NCBI RefSeq assembly: GCF_900091845.1
Contig: NZ_FMCI01000048.1
Span: 1-53,807 of the forward strand
Source of the DNA: Streptomyces sp. SolWspMP-5a-2
GTDB lineage: Bacteria; Actinomycetota; Actinomycetes; Streptomycetales; Streptomycetaceae
DNA length: 53,807 nt
Direction: 5' to 3'
In this document: in pieces, positions 8,802 to 17,637 of the stretch
How positions within the stretch are numbered: the first letter of the stretch is position 1
Layout of the letters: the number at the start of each line of letters is the position of its first letter
The notes under the pieces: model-generated
Seen by the model: the letters and a program-made list of their open reading frames with translations, nothing else
Told to the model about the DNA's origin: nothing
Database searches by the model: none
Program-made: the position numbers and the translations under genes

Positions 8802-9107
8802 TCAGCAGCGCAGGACCACGGAGCGCAGGATGCGCGGGGCGGGCGCGGGAGCGGCCGGTCCTGGCGGCGGCCGGTGGGCCGCCGCGTCCGGGGCCGGGGC
8901 GGGCAGGGGAGCGGGGCGGGGCGGGGAGGCGATCCGCTGGGCGGGGTGCGCCGCGGGCCGGGCCGCCGCTTCCGTGACGCCGTACTCGGCCTCCATGGAC
9001 GAGGTCAGGGCCGGAGCCGTGTACGCCTCGGTCGGCACGAGCAGGGCGAGCAGCAGGACGAAGGTCCGCAGCCACTGCCGGCGGGGGAGACGTCGCGCGA
9101 TGCTCAC
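8802..9107 (-). CDS. Small secreted or membrane-anchored Pro/Ala-rich protein
   Basis: 101 residues from a GTG at 9107 with AGGACCC upstream. An N-terminal basic segment and hydrophobic helix (WLRTFVLLLALLVPTEAYTAPAL) form a signal peptide with a possible AYTA cleavage site. The remainder is Pro/Ala-rich and ends in a cysteine. It precedes the 90-residue gene and may be in one transcript with it. The A/T-richer sequence 9110-9175 is the probable promoter. The function is unknown. Confidence 0.6.
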   Translation of the reverse strand: MSIARRLPRRQWLRTFVLLLALLVPTEAYTAPALTSSMEAEYGVTEAAARPAAHPAQRIASPPRPAPLPAPAPDAAAHRPPPGPAAPAPAPRILRSVVLRC

Positions 9108-9179
9108 GGGTCCTATTTCCCCACCCGGAGTAGGGGTTTCATCACTTTGGCCGTGGAATTCGCCCGCAATGACTATTTG

Positions 9180-9833
9180 TCACACAGTGGCTGGAATGTG
9201 CTGGGCCCGGCCCCGGATGCGGAGCGCGGTGACGATCTCGACGACGCCGACCGCGACCAGCCAGATGCCTCCGACGAGGGTGAGGACGGCGACCGACTCG
9301 AACGGTGAGTCGATCAGCACCACACCCGCCACGAACGTCACGATCCCGAGGAAGATCTGCCAGCCGCGGGCGGGCATGGTCCGGTCGGAGGCGGCGGCCA
9401 GGGTCTGGGTGACGCCCCGGATCAGCCAGCCGATGCCGATCCACAGGGCGAGCAGCAGGATCGACTGCATCGGGCCGCGGAAGCAGAACAGGCCCAGCAG
9501 GACGGACACCGTGCCGCTGACGAAGGCCAGCACGCGCAGCGCCGTCCTGCGGTGCGTGCCGAACGCGGCGACGAGCTGGAAGACGCCGCTGATCACCAGG
9601 TAGAGGCCGAACAGGACACCGGCGGCGCGCAGGGAGGCGCCCGGCCAGACCAGCACCAGCACGCCGAGGACGAGCGAGGCGACGCCGGTCAGCAGGACGA
9701 CCTGCCAGGCGGCCCGGGACAGGGCGTGCAGGGGGCCTTCGAAGGGCGGCTCGTCGTGCCCGTAGGGGGAGGTGCCGCCGGCGGGGTGGTCGCGGTGGTC
9801 CTGGCTCCAGGAGCCGTGCGATGGCTGCGTCAT
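9180..9833 (-). CDS. HdeD family membrane protein
   Basis: A 217-residue integral membrane protein with six predicted helices in three pairs (WQVVLLTGVASLVLGVLVLVWP, GVLFGLYLVISGVFQLVA, and so on), the duplicated pattern of the HdeD/DUF308 family. In enterobacteria HdeD is linked to acid resistance; in actinobacteria its role is unproven. The start at 9833 (MTQPSHGSW) is preferred over the longer frame because conserved sequence begins soon after it. The first 40 residues are hydrophilic. Confidence 0.85.
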   Translation of the reverse strand: MTQPSHGSWSQDHRDHPAGGTSPYGHDEPPFEGPLHALSRAAWQVVLLTGVASLVLGVLVLVWPGASLRAAGVLFGLYLVISGVFQLVAAFGTHRRTALRVLAFVSGTVSVLLGLFCFRGPMQSILLLALWIGIGWLIRGVTQTLAAASDRTMPARGWQIFLGIVTFVAGVVLIDSPFESVAVLTLVGGIWLVAVGVVEIVTALRIRGRAQHIPATV

Positions 9834-9912
9834 GGTCCATGCTCTGAACCCGCGCGCCCGTCCCGCCACCGCTGACGGCCACCCGGCTGACCCGCCCGCC
9901 GCGCCCCGGCGG

Positions 9913-10620
9913 CTACCCGCCTGACTTCGCGGACTTCGCTGACCCGGTGGACTTCGCCGACCTGGCGGACCCGGTGGACTTCGCCGCCGTCCCGGACTTC
10001 CCGGTCGTCGCCGCTTTCTCGGCCTTCTTCGCCTTCTCGGCTTTCTCGGCCTTCGCCGCCGCCTTCATCTCCTGCTTGTGGGCCCTGACCCGGGCCAGCG
10101 AATCAGGTCCGGTGATGTCGGCCACCGAGCGGAAGGAGTCCGGCTCGCCGTAGGCGCCCGCCGCCTCCCGCCAGCCCCGCGGGCGCACCCCGAGCTGCTT
10201 GCCGAGCAGGGCCAGGAAGATCTGCGCCTTCTGCCGGCCGAAGCCGGGCAGTTCCTGGAGGCGGCGCAGCAGTTCGGCGCCGTCGTCGACGCCCTTCCAG
10301 ACCAGCTCGGCGTTGCCGTCGTAGTGCTCGACGAGGTACTGGCACAGCTGCTGGACACGTCCCGCCATCGAGCCGGGGTAGCGGTGCACGGCGGGCTTCT
10401 CGGCCAGCAGCGCGGCGAAGGCGTCCGGGTCCTGGACGGCGATGTCGTGCGCGTCGAGGTCGGCGGCCGCCAGCCGGTCCGCGATGGTGCGCGGTCCCCT
10501 GAACGCCCACTCCATCGGCACCTGCTGGTCGAGCAGCATGCCGGTCAGCGCGGCGAGCGGGGACCGCCCGAGGAGCGCGTCCGCGTCGGGGTCCTGGGCG
10601 AGGTGAAGGGTGACGTCCAT
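9913..10620 (-). CDS. HhH-GPD type base excision repair protein
   Basis: A 235-residue protein of the uncharacterised actinobacterial HhH-GPD family. The conserved core is residues 1-180 (LAALTGMLLDQQVPMEWAF, then a helix-hairpin-helix at LQELPGFGRQKAQIFLALLGK). Such proteins resemble DNA glycosylases, but the catalytic lysine/aspartate pair is not obvious. The C-terminal 55 residues are Lys/Ala/Ser repeats (AEKAEKAKKAEKAA, then SAKSTGSAKSAKSGG), a likely nonspecific DNA-binding tail. Confidence 0.85.
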   Translation of the reverse strand: MDVTLHLAQDPDADALLGRSPLAALTGMLLDQQVPMEWAFRGPRTIADRLAAADLDAHDIAVQDPDAFAALLAEKPAVHRYPGSMAGRVQQLCQYLVEHYDGNAELVWKGVDDGAELLRRLQELPGFGRQKAQIFLALLGKQLGVRPRGWREAAGAYGEPDSFRSVADITGPDSLARVRAHKQEMKAAAKAEKAEKAKKAEKAATTGKSGTAAKSTGSARSAKSTGSAKSAKSGG

Positions 10621-10644
10621 GCCTCGATGATCGCGCGCCCGGCG

Positions 10645-11355
10645 TCAGCCCGCGCGCCAGTACCCCAGCGCGTGCGTGCGCTCCCTGGCGACGCCCAGTT
10701 CCTTGCGGACGTAGGCGGACAGGGTCCGGGTGGTGCGGGTGTCGCAGGCGATCCACACGTACGGCGCCGGGTCGGCGGCGAGCGCCTCGGGGAGTTCGGC
10801 GCGGACCCGTGCGACGAGGTCGCCGCGGGCCACCCGGCGCACCTCGTGGCGGCCTGGTCCGGCGCGGAAGGGCAGGCCCTCGCCGCCGCCCTCGAACCAG
10901 ACGGTGGCCGGGGCGGTGGCGAACGCGCCGAGCAGGGAGTTGATCGCGGGCAGCGACGCGGGGTCGCCGATCGCGAGGACGCGGCCCGGCGCGGGCTCGG
11001 GCGGCTCGAAGCCGGTGCCCTGGACGGTGGCCTCGATCGTGTCACCGGGGGCCGCGGCGCGGGCCCAGTCGCTGGCGGCGCCCTCGTGCAGGGCGAACTC
11101 GAAGGAGAAGGTGCCGGTGGCGGGGTCCGGGTCGACCAGGGTGTAGGCCCGCTGGTGCGGCCTGCCCGCGTTGTCGAACCAGAGCCTGACCCACATCGTC
11201 GGGTGGACGCCGGTCGCGGCGAGCAGCCCGCCGTCGTCCAGGCGCAGCCTCCGGTACTCCGGGGTGACGTCCTCGACCCCGGTGACCGTGAGGGTGAAGT
11301 CCTTCGCCCGCATCAGCCGGAGGACCGTGCCCTCCCAGCCCCGCCCCTGCGCCAT
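10645..11355 (-). CDS. Siderophore-interacting protein (FAD ferric-siderophore reductase)
   Basis: A 236-residue cytoplasmic flavoreductase that releases iron from ferric siderophores. It has the FAD-binding barrel (VTPEYRRLRLDDGG, then RAYTLVDPDPATGTFSFEFALH) and the C-terminal SIP domain (VLAIGDPASLPAINSLLG, YVWIACDTRTTRTLSAYVRKELG). The ATG at 11355 follows GGGGTGGAGACGGC and is preferred to the one at 11388, which lies almost in the iron box. It is divergent from the acylase gene over a shared iron box, so it should be repressed when iron is plentiful. Confidence 0.92.
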   Translation of the reverse strand: MAQGRGWEGTVLRLMRAKDFTLTVTGVEDVTPEYRRLRLDDGGLLAATGVHPTMWVRLWFDNAGRPHQRAYTLVDPDPATGTFSFEFALHEGAASDWARAAAPGDTIEATVQGTGFEPPEPAPGRVLAIGDPASLPAINSLLGAFATAPATVWFEGGGEGLPFRAGPGRHEVRRVARGDLVARVRAELPEALAADPAPYVWIACDTRTTRTLSAYVRKELGVARERTHALGYWRAG

Positions 11356-11395
11356 GCCGTCTCCACCCCTCGCGTACGATTCCTCCACCGATTAC

Positions 11396-11414
11396 TTAGG
11401 TAAGGCTAACCTAA
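11396..11414. promoter_or_regulatory. Iron box (DmdR/IdeR-type operator)
   Basis: TTAGGTAAGGCTAACCTAA is a 19-bp near-perfect inverted repeat matching the actinobacterial DtxR-family consensus TTAGGTTAGSCTAACCTAA. It sits between the divergent siderophore-interacting gene and the acylase gene and can control both. The acylase ribosome binding site AGGAGGG follows at 11420. Confidence 0.92.
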
Positions 11415-11433
11415 AAGTCAGGAGGGTCCCAGG

Positions 11434-13509
11434 GTGGGCACCGAGATCTACCGCGATGCGTGGGGCATCCCGCATCTGCGCGCCGGCGGCGTCCTCGAAC
11501 TGGCCCGCGCCCAGGGCCGGGTGACCGCCCGGGACCGCTCCTGGCAACTGGAGGTCGAACGCCACCGGGCCCAGGGCACCTCGGCCGCCTTCCTCGGCCC
11601 CGACGCCGTCTCCTGGGACGTCCTGGCCCGCCGCGCCCGCCTCGACGACACCGCGCGACGCTGCTTCGACGCGCTGGCCGCCGCCGACCCGGAGACCGCG
11701 GACTGGGTCAGGGCCTACGTCGACGGCGTCAACGAAGGGCTCACCGGCGGGCCCGAGTTCACCGCCACCGGCCTCGCCCCCGGCCGCTGGGAGCCCTGGA
11801 CCCCGCTCGGCGTCTGGCTCGCCGTCCACATCCTGTTCGCCGGGTTCCCGGCCAAGCTGTGGCGCGAGGAGGCCGTCCGGCACCTCGGCGACGACGCCGT
11901 CGGCCTCTTCGCCACCGACGGACCCGGCACCTCCGGCAGCAACGGCTGGCTGGTCGCCGGCGCCCGCACCACCACCGGGCACGCGGTCATCGCGGGCGAC
12001 CCGCACCGCTTCATCGAGGACCCCGGCGTCTACCAGCAGATCCACCTGTCCTGCCCGGAGTTCGACGTCGTCGGCCTCGCCGTCCCCGGCGTCCCCGGCA
12101 TCGCCCACTTCGGCCACACCGGCACCGTCGCCTGGGCCATCACCAACGCCATGGCCGACTACCACGACCTCTACCGGGAACGGCTGCGCCGCACCGGCGC
12201 CGGGGTCGAGGCCCTGGGCCCGGACGGCAGATGGCACCGGGCCGCCCGGCACACCGAGACCGTCGAGGTGGCGGGCGAGGAACCCGTCGAGGTCGAGGTC
12301 GTCGAGACCGGCCGCGGACCGGTGGTCATCGGCGGCCCCGAGGGGCTCGACGCGGGCGTGCCGGACGCCCGGCCGCTCGCCGTCAGCCTCCGCTACCCGC
12401 CCCGCGTCACCCACGACCTCGGTTTCGGCGCGCTGCTGCCGCTGCTGCGGGCCCGCCGGGTCGCCGACGTCGACCGGGCCCTCGACGGCTGGGCCGAGCC
12501 GGTCAACGTGGTGCAGGCCGCCGACACCGAGGGCGGCACGCTGCACCGGGTCGCCGGGCGGGTGCCGGTGCGCGCCGCCGCCAACGGCGTGCGCCTCGTG
12601 CCCGCCTGGGAACCCGGGCACGAGTGGCGCGGCTGGCACCCGGCGCCCCGCGCCCGGCTCACCGACGGCGTCGCCGTCATGGCCAACCAGCGCGGCCCCG
12701 CCACCCCGCTCGGCGTCGAGTTCGCCCCGCCGCACCGCGCCGACCGCATCGCCGCCCTGCTCGCCCGGCGGGAGCGGTGGGCGCCCGCCGACATCCCCGC
12801 CATCCACCTCGACACCCGGCTCGCCTCCGCGGGACCGCTCCTCGACCGCCTCGCCGCGCTCGACGGCCTGACCCCCGGCGCCGCAGGCCTCCGCGACCGG
12901 CTGCTGCGCTGGGACCGCCACATGGACGCCGACAGCGCCGACGCCGCCCGGTACGCGGCCGTGCGCGGCGCCGTCGTCCGACTCCTCGCCGCCCGACCGG
13001 AGTTCGCCGCGCTCGCCGTGCCGCCCGCCTACCCCGACGTCTTCCACCCCTGGCTCGCCTTCGTGCCCCGCGTCGCCTTCGCCCTCGAACACCTGCTGCG
13101 CGCCGAGGAGTTGTACGGCATCGACCGGGACGCCGTGGTCCGCGCCGCCGTCGAGGAGGTCGCCGCCCGGCCGCCCGCGGGCACCTGGGGCGACACCCAC
13201 CGGCTCGCCCCCTGGCGGGCCCTGACCACCACCGCGTACGACGAACCCGGGCTCTCCGGGGACCACGACTGCGTGCTGGCCACCTCCTCCGTCCCCGGCC
13301 TCACCGACCTCAGCGGACGCGGCCCCTCGGCCCGGTACGTCTGGGACCTGGCCCGCCGCGACGACAGCCGCTGGGTGGTCCCGTTCGGGGCCTGCGGCGT
13401 CCCCGGCTCACCGCACCACCGCGACCAGCTCGCGCTCTGGCACACCGGCCGACTCGCCCCCGTCATCACCGACTTCGACCAGCTCACCCGGGAGACCGAC
13501 GATGTCTGA
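11434..13509 (+). CDS. Penicillin acylase family Ntn-hydrolase
   Basis: A 691-residue amidohydrolase of the penicillin acylase/PvdQ family. These are made as one chain and self-cleave before a serine. The predicted nucleophile is Ser169 in TSGSNGWLVAG, followed by AGDPH and the long beta-subunit region. The GTG at 11434 follows AGGAGGG at the usual distance. Unlike many acylases it has no signal peptide, so a cytoplasmic substrate is expected. Its promoter carries the iron box and it overlaps the siderophore-type acyltransferase gene by 8 nt. A siderophore-related acyl-amide substrate is therefore inferred. Confidence 0.88.
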   Translation: MGTEIYRDAWGIPHLRAGGVLELARAQGRVTARDRSWQLEVERHRAQGTSAAFLGPDAVSWDVLARRARLDDTARRCFDALAAADPETADWVRAYVDGVNEGLTGGPEFTATGLAPGRWEPWTPLGVWLAVHILFAGFPAKLWREEAVRHLGDDAVGLFATDGPGTSGSNGWLVAGARTTTGHAVIAGDPHRFIEDPGVYQQIHLSCPEFDVVGLAVPGVPGIAHFGHTGTVAWAITNAMADYHDLYRERLRRTGAGVEALGPDGRWHRAARHTETVEVAGEEPVEVEVVETGRGPVVIGGPEGLDAGVPDARPLAVSLRYPPRVTHDLGFGALLPLLRARRVADVDRALDGWAEPVNVVQAADTEGGTLHRVAGRVPVRAAANGVRLVPAWEPGHEWRGWHPAPRARLTDGVAVMANQRGPATPLGVEFAPPHRADRIAALLARRERWAPADIPAIHLDTRLASAGPLLDRLAALDGLTPGAAGLRDRLLRWDRHMDADSADAARYAAVRGAVVRLLAARPEFAALAVPPAYPDVFHPWLAFVPRVAFALEHLLRAEELYGIDRDAVVRAAVEEVAARPPAGTWGDTHRLAPWRALTTTAYDEPGLSGDHDCVLATSSVPGLTDLSGRGPSARYVWDLARRDDSRWVVPFGACGVPGSPHHRDQLALWHTGRLAPVITDFDQLTRETDDV

Positions 13510-14110
13510 CCCCTACGCCCACCGCGCCACCCTGCACCAGCGGGCGGTCGACGGCTTCGGCACCGTCCGCGTGCTCGACCTCGACCCCGAGGCCGACGCG
13601 CCCGTCGTCCACTCCTGGGTGCGCGAGGAACGCGCCGCGTTCTGGGGCATGAACGGTCACACGGTCCGCCAAGTCGCCGAGGTGTACGCCCACTTGGCCA
13701 CCCTCGACACCCACCACGCCCACCTGGTCGTCAAGGACGGCACGCCCGCCGCGCTCCTGCAGACCTACGAACCCGCCGCCGACCGGGTCGGCGACTGCTA
13801 CCTGGTGCTCCCCGGCGACATCGGCGTCCACCTGCTCCTGGCGCCCGCGGGCCCGGACGGCGCCCGGCCCGGCTGGTCGGCCGCGCTGCTCGGGGTCGTC
13901 GCCGGGTACGTGCTGGGCACGCTGGACCGCACCCGGGTGGTCGTCGACCCGGACGTCCGCAACGAGCGGGCGATCGCCCGGTTCCTGCGGCAGGGCTTCA
14001 CCCCCGGCGAGACCGTCGTCCTGCCCGAGATCGACCTCCCGGACGTCCACCTGCCCGAGAAGAGGGCCCAACTGGCGTTCCTGGAACGGGCGGTAGCCTT
14101 CCCCGGATGA
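13502..14110 (+). CDS. Siderophore-type GNAT acyltransferase (AlcB/DesC-like)
   Basis: A 202-residue acyltransferase of the family that acylates hydroxylamine groups in hydroxamate siderophore assembly. Family landmarks are WVREERAAFWGMNGHT (about residues 38-53), LLQTYEP, and the CoA-side segment VVVDPDVRNERAIARFLRQGF. The ATG lies inside the end of the acylase gene (8-nt overlap), so the two are coupled and share iron control. No NIS synthetase, monooxygenase or decarboxylase gene is nearby, so it may modify a siderophore made elsewhere. Confidence 0.85.
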   Translation: MSDPYAHRATLHQRAVDGFGTVRVLDLDPEADAPVVHSWVREERAAFWGMNGHTVRQVAEVYAHLATLDTHHAHLVVKDGTPAALLQTYEPAADRVGDCYLVLPGDIGVHLLLAPAGPDGARPGWSAALLGVVAGYVLGTLDRTRVVVDPDVRNERAIARFLRQGFTPGETVVLPEIDLPDVHLPEKRAQLAFLERAVAFPG

Positions 14111-14238
14111 GCACCGGCCGCCCGCAGCCGAGACCCGGCACGCCCGTCCCCGCGACCGCGCCCCCCGGCACGGTGAGCGTTGTGCCCCCGCCGCCCGTAC
14201 CTCTGCCCGAGGCGGAGCGTCGTACGACGGAGAGTGAC

Positions 14239-16136
14239 GTGGGGTGTGACGGTGACGGGACACGCGGCGGAGCGCGGCAACGGCGACGGCAGCGGGGCGG
14301 CGCCGGGCGGCTCACCGGCACCCGGGCCCGCCCCGGGCTCCCCCGCTCCCCCCGTCCCCGACGACGGCTTCAGGGGCTGGTGCTGCTGGCGTCCGTGCTG
14401 GTCCTGCTCGTCCTCGGCGGGGCGGGCACCGCGTCCGCCCACGCCGCCCTGCGCGCCACCGACCCCGGCGACGGAGCCGTCGTCCCCACCGCCCCCCGGC
14501 AGCTCACCCTGACCTTCACCGAGTCCGTCGCCCTGCTCGACGACTCCTTCCGGATCCTGGACCCGCAGAACCGGCGCGTGGACACGGGCGCCCCCGGACA
14601 CGGACCCGGCGGCGCCGCCACCGCCCGGGTCGCCCTGCCCGCCGGCCTCCCGCAGGGCACCTACGTGGTCGTCTGGCGGGTGGTGTCGGCCGACAGCCAC
14701 CCCGTCTCCGGCGCGTTCACCTTCTCCGTCGGCAAGGCGTCCCCGACCCTGGCCGTCACCACCGCGGGCCCCACCGAGGACCCGGCCACCGCGAGCCTGC
14801 ACAACATGGGCCGCTACCTGGCCTACCTGGCGGCGGCCCTGCTCATCGGCACCGCCGCCTTCATCGCCCTGTGCCGCCCGGCCGACCGCGCCCCCCTGCG
14901 CGCCCCGCTGCGGATCGGCTGGTGGACGCTGCTGGGCGCCACCCTGCTCCTGCTGGTGCTGCGCGCCCCCTACGAGACGGGCGCCGGACCCGCGGCCGCC
15001 CTCGACGCCACCGCCTTCGCCCGCACCCTCACCGGCCGCCCCGGCATCGCCCTGCTGGCCCGCGTCGCCCTGCTGCTGGTGGCCGCCCTCTGGCTCCGCG
15101 GGCTGCCCGACCGCGCCCGCCTCTCCCGCCCGGCCCGCGCGGCGGGCGGCGCCCTCGCCGTCGGCCTCGCCCTCACCTGGGCGGCGGCCGAACACGCCTC
15201 GGCGGGCATCCAGGTGCCGGTGGCCGTCGGGTCGGCGGTGCTGCACCTGCTGGCCATGGCGGTCTGGCTCGGCGGTCTCGGCGCCCTGCTGCTCACCCTC
15301 CGCCGCGGCGCCGACCCGGACCCGGCCACCGTCACCCGGTTCTCCCGGATCGCCTTCGCCTCGGTGGCCGTCCTCGTCGTCACCGGCGTCTACCAGTCCT
15401 GGCGCGGCCTCGGCTCCTGGGACGCCCTCACCGGCACCACCTACGGCCTGCTGCTCACCGCCAAACTGGCCGCCGTCGTCCTGCTCCTGGCGGCCGCCGC
15501 CCTCTCCCGCCGCTGGACCGCCCGGCTGGCGGCGGCACCCCCCGGGGACCTCCGGACCCCCGGCGACCCCGAGACCTCCGAGGACATCGCGACCTCCGGC
15601 GCCCCCGGACCCCCGGCGACCCGGTGGACGCCCCCGGCCCGCCGCTCCGCCGGGTCCTGCGCCGCTCGGTGCTCGCCGAGGTCGCCGTCGGGGTCGTGGT
15701 GCTGGTGATCAGCACGGTGCTCAGCGGGACGCTGCCGGGCCGGGCGGCGGCCGAGGCGGCGGCGGAGGGCCCCGCGACCGCGGGCGGGCTGCCCGCCGCG
15801 TCCGTGACGACGATCCCGTTCGACGCCGGCATCCCCGGCGGCACGGGCAAGGTGCAGATCACCCTGGACCCGGGCCGGGTCGGCGCCAACGGCGTGCAGG
15901 CGGTCGTCTACGGACCCGACGGCGGCCTCTCCGCCGTCCCCGAACTCCGCCTCGCGCTCACCCTGCCCGCCCAGGACATCGGCCCCCTCGACGCCAGGAT
16001 CCGGGACACCGGCGGCTACTGGACCGCCACCGGCCTCACGGTCCCGCTCGCCGGCACCTGGACGATGAAGGTCACCGTCCGCGTCTCCGACCTGGACCAG
16101 GTGACCGTCAGCGCGCCGGTGCGCATCACGGGATAG
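14239..16136 (+). pseudogene. CopC-CopD copper resistance protein, frameshifted
   Basis: The parts of one YcnJ-like protein lie in different frames. Frame one (to 15708) gives a signal peptide ending TASAHA, a CopC domain with the copper-ligand N-terminal His and DSHPVSGAFTFSVG, then about seven CopD transmembrane helices. From about 15600 the conserved sequence (LRRVLRRSVLAEVAVGVVVLV, then a YtkA-like domain) continues in another frame to 16136. The switch lies in C/G runs at 15540-15625 and fits one missing base. The N-terminus may hold a second shift, because a better GC3 pattern from a GTG at 14246 or 14252 runs in a third frame up to about 14370. The start is therefore uncertain. Confidence 0.75.
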
Positions 16137-16250
16137 CGGCGCCGCGCGGCCGGACGGTCACAGTTCCCCCAAAAGCTCGACGGCGACCCTTGACCCCCGA
16201 CCTGACATGCCGCTGTCATTACGGCCACGATGTCCGGTCAGGTTGTTTTC

Positions 16251-16280
16251 TGGTCGATTTCGATTGTTTCGATGTGGCGT
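16251..16280 (+). promoter_or_regulatory. TTTCGAT direct repeats upstream of the sugar ABC operon
   Basis: TTTCGAT occurs at 16258-16264 and 16267-16273 (9-bp spacing), inside an A/T-rich stretch unusual for this genome, about 40-55 bp before the operon start. It is a candidate promoter/operator; the regulator is unknown and no regulator gene adjoins the operon. Confidence 0.4.
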
Positions 16281-16314
16281 TTCCATGGCCGAACCCTGCT
16301 CACAGGAGCCGTTC

Positions 16315-17637
16315 ATGCGCGACCTCTCCCCCACGGGGCAACCATCGCAACACTCCCTCCCGCCGAGCCGCCGCCGCGTGCTGCGCCGGGCCGGTGCCGG
16401 CGCACTCCTCGCCGGGACCGGCGTCCCCCTGCTGAACGCCTGCGGCGGCGGCGCCGGCGCCGGTGACCCCAGGACCGTCACCCTCGGCTCCAACGGCTCG
16501 GACGCCGTCCCGAAGGCGGCCTACGCCGAGATCTACGCGGCCTTCAGGAAGAAGTCCGGGATCACGGTCGACGTGAACACCAAGGACCACAACACCTTCC
16601 AGGAGCAGATCAACTCCTACCTCCAGGGCACCCCGGACGACGTGTTCACCTGGTTCGCCGGGTACCGCATGCAGTTCTTCGCCGCGAAGGGGCTCGCCAC
16701 CCCGCTCGACGACGTCTGGGCGAAGATCGGCGGCAACTTCCCGGACGCCATGAAGAGGCTCAGCAAGGGCGAGGACGGCACGTACTACTTCGTCCCGCTG
16801 GACACCTACCCCTGGGCGGTCTTCCACCGCGGGAGCGTCTTCGAGCGGCACGGCTACGAGGTGCCCGCCACCTGGGACGCCTTCGTGGCCCTGTGCAAGC
16901 GGATGAGGAAGGACGGCCTCGTCCCGATCGCCTTCGGCGACAAGGACGCCTGGCCCGCGCTCGGCACCTTCGACCAGCTCGACTTCCGCACCAACGGCTA
17001 CGACTTCCACGTGGACCTGATGGCGGGCAGGGCGTCCTGGACCGACGCCCGGGTGCGCAAGGTCTTCGACCTGTGGACCGAGATCCTCCCCCACCACCAG
17101 GACGGCGCCGTCGGCCGCACCTGGCAGGACGCGGCCCAGGCGCTGGTCGCCGGGAAGGCGGGCATGTACCTGCTGGGCTCCTTCGTGGGCCAGCAGTTCA
17201 CCGACCCGGCCGACCTGGCCGACCTCGACTTCTTCCCCTTCCCCGCGATCAGCCCCGAGTTCGGGCAGGAGACGGTGGAGGCGCCCACCGACGGCTTCAT
17301 GCTCAGCCGCAAGCCGAAGAACCACGCGGGCGCGGTCCGCCTCCTGGAGTTCCTCGGCACCCCGCGGGCCGAGGAGATCTACCTCAGATCCGACTCCAGC
17401 GTGGTCGCCGCCGCGAGCACGGCCTCCACGGCGTCGTACACCGCCCTCCAGAAGAAGGCGTTCGACATGATCAGCGGCGCCCGGAGCCTCACCCAGTTCA
17501 TGGACCGCGACAGCCGGCCCGACTTCACCTCGACGGTGATGCAGCCCGCGCTGCAGACGTTCGTCCGCGACCCCAAGGGCGTCGACAGCCTGCTCACGTC
17601 CATCGAACGGCAGAAGAAGACGATCTTCGCGTCGTGA
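16315..17637 (+). CDS. ABC transporter sugar-binding lipoprotein
   Basis: A 440-residue extracellular solute-binding protein of the carbohydrate (family 1) type. The N-terminus has a twin-arginine-like SRRRVLRRAGAGALLAG segment and a lipobox-like LLNAC at about residue 43, so it is exported and lipid-anchored. The mature part has typical features (YAEIYAAFRKKSGITVDV, DVFTWFAGYRMQFFAAKG, DTYPWAVFHR). The ATG at 16315 follows ACAGGAGCC. It is first in a three-gene importer operon, overlapping the first permease gene by 4 nt. The sugar cannot be named from sequence. Confidence 0.9.
   Translation: MRDLSPTGQPSQHSLPPSRRRVLRRAGAGALLAGTGVPLLNACGGGAGAGDPRTVTLGSNGSDAVPKAAYAEIYAAFRKKSGITVDVNTKDHNTFQEQINSYLQGTPDDVFTWFAGYRMQFFAAKGLATPLDDVWAKIGGNFPDAMKRLSKGEDGTYYFVPLDTYPWAVFHRGSVFERHGYEVPATWDAFVALCKRMRKDGLVPIAFGDKDAWPALGTFDQLDFRTNGYDFHVDLMAGRASWTDARVRKVFDLWTEILPHHQDGAVGRTWQDAAQALVAGKAGMYLLGSFVGQQFTDPADLADLDFFPFPAISPEFGQETVEAPTDGFMLSRKPKNHAGAVRLLEFLGTPRAEEIYLRSDSSVVAAASTASTASYTALQKKAFDMISGARSLTQFMDRDSRPDFTSTVMQPALQTFVRDPKGVDSLLTSIERQKKTIFAS

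Noticed and set aside
11392..13266. 624-codon open frame antisense to the acylase gene
   Set aside because: It is the typical GC-rich shadow frame: Gly/Val/Asp-rich, no ribosome binding site, and the plus strand encodes a clear Ntn-hydrolase.
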